The notes below the pieces were generated by a model, which made no database searches, was not told the origin of the DNA, and worked only from the letters and a program-made list of their open reading frames with translations. The position numbers and the translations under genes were made by a program. Below are positions 62,721 through 64,000 of a stretch of DNA of 64,000 bases, in pieces (position 1 is the stretch's first letter; each line of letters starts with the position of its first letter). Source of the stretch: Hyperoplus lanceolatus (lineage: Eukaryota; Chordata; Actinopteri; Uranoscopiformes; Ammodytidae); contig CM049407.1 of the NCBI GenBank assembly GCA_026929865.2, positions 17,721,501 to 17,785,500 on the forward strand, read 5' to 3'.

Positions 62721-63240
62721 ATTACGACAAATTAAGCTTTTGTCGGTAAAGGGTTGTGATTGTAGGCAAGAGGATGGAGATATATCTAAGCAAGCTAACT
62801 TTGACACACATAGTCCATATCTAAGGGCACACACACACAAACCTATCCCTCTTTTAGTGGCCACACAAACACTCACACACACATTTGAAAAAACTGATTG
62901 TTTTTTGTGGGTTGATGCTTCATTGTGTACATTCTTGACTGTGGGATGAACACAGTGCTGTGTATATATATATAGATGGAGGTGAGCTGTATGATTAAGA
63001 ACAGAGCTCTGATGAGGCCTCACCATATAATTTAATATCTGTACAGTCCTGAATGAAAACAAACACTCTCAAAGGAAGTACTGAAATGTTTTGCCAAATA
63101 TCTCTTCAGTGGGGACATTTTAATTTTTTAAATCTCAGAGTAAAACACTTACCTTTTGAAATATACTGTATTTCACAGCTGAAACGCACAAAGCTGGTGC
63201 TGGATGTTATTTGTTGTTTGAATAAATTTGGGAGAAGTCA
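62320..63240 (+). other. dlat: dlat 3' untranslated region
   Basis: No exon is seen after the stop at 62317-62319. TC and GT microsatellites (62531-62550, 62690-62720) lie inside. AATAAA at 63221-63226 is the likely polyadenylation signal; another is at 63522-63527. Confidence 0.6.
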
Positions 63241-64000
63241 AACTTATGCCATAGGCTCTTTATCATTTTACTAATTGTTCTGAAAGACCCCAAAGTGAAG
63301 CAAATAATAATGGAAACTTCAAATGGGATCACACAACCTGATTTTTTTGTTTTGTTTGAGGAGTTGTTGCAGATACTACTGACCTGTTTCACTCCTGTCC
63401 TGTTTCATTTGGCTGGTGCTTCAAACAAATCTGGAAATGTAAAGATGTACGTCTCCTTATCTGTGCATTTTTCCATATATCTGGGTCAGCAGGCACTGCT
63501 GCTTTGTGTGGGCCCACACACAATAAAAAATCCATAGCACCTGAAAACAAGCTCAGATTGCCTATACTTATTAATGAACATTTAGTTGTTTTGCATTTGA
63601 ACCACAGAATTGGCATACGTAAGTCGCCTACTGTCTTCAATCTTTTTTTCAATATTAGCAAGGTATAAAATCCTAGTTACCATAGTAATGTGTGCTTACA
63701 TGAAAGAAGAAAAAGATCTAGATGACAAGCGTCTAAAGAAACTGCAGGGGGTGAAGGGACCCTACTAGTATCGCTAACCAATACATAATAAAAGGTCAAA
63801 TTTGAAAACTTTATAACGTCACATAATGCTTTGCAGCTGTCTGCCTAAGAACCTTTTTTATAGTTTGGTTTCCTGGTTCTTCTGCCTGCTCCAACATTGA
63901 ACAAATGTGGTTCGATAAACAGCATTAGTGAACCACTGTTGCCAATATACATTGTATAACTCCCAGAATCATAAAAATGCTCGTGTTAAATCATTTCCTC
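63241..64000. other. right-edge spacer
   Basis: AT-rich sequence in which I see no exon, RNA gene or transposon end with confidence. Confidence 0.5.

Overview
The window looks like a ray-finned (teleost-type) fish chromosome. Genes have many small exons with GT/AG introns. The spacers are full of TG/CA microsatellites and typical fish transposons (L2, hAT-like, Tc1, Kolobok-like, piggyBac-like, Harbinger-like, tRNA-SINE). Three protein-coding genes lie head to tail on the + strand: the 3' part of cfap54 (exons from 277 to 37017, start outside the window), all of dixdc1 (39125-52047) and all of dlat (54897-62319). The dixdc1-dlat adjacency is also found in mammals (human 11q23). Exon phases were checked by hand: dixdc1 gives about 610 codons, dlat about 647 and the cfap54 remainder about 1,338.

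The most striking structure sits in one 20-kb intron of cfap54 (10748-30773). It is a head-to-tail array of 21 units of about 665 bp (12056-26890). Each unit carries one tRNA-Arg(ACG) and one tRNA-His(GTG), both on the minus strand and so antisense to cfap54. That is 42 tRNA loci, several with decayed B boxes and one split by a transposon. The left edge of the array is a diverged copy lacking a ~31-bp piece present in every inner unit. The right edge runs into an L2 LINE that begins with that same piece. A shared ATTC at both edges suggests the microhomology breakpoint that started the amplification. The spacer 3' of each tRNA-Arg has no T4 run, whereas tRNA-His is followed by T5, so an Arg-to-His read-through transcript is possible.

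Around the array are nested transposons with readable target duplications: an 8-bp-TSD hAT (7605-8786), a 9-bp-TSD TAGCCTGG element (9401-10014) inside another element, two GGGCCT-ended elements both with CAG duplications (one inside a tRNA-Arg, one inside the L2), and a Tc1 fold-back element (31544-36851) with a hAT in one arm and a TTAA/Kolobok-like element in the other. dixdc1 intron 3 holds a further Russian-doll insertion (40679-43226).

Functionally the genes are unrelated neighbours: cfap54 for the motile-cilium central apparatus, dixdc1 for Wnt/DIX signalling with an actin-binding CH domain (a second, short-isoform first exon is visible at 46228), and dlat for the E2 core of mitochondrial pyruvate dehydrogenase. 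No bacterial-type features (operons, CRISPR, RBS) are present.
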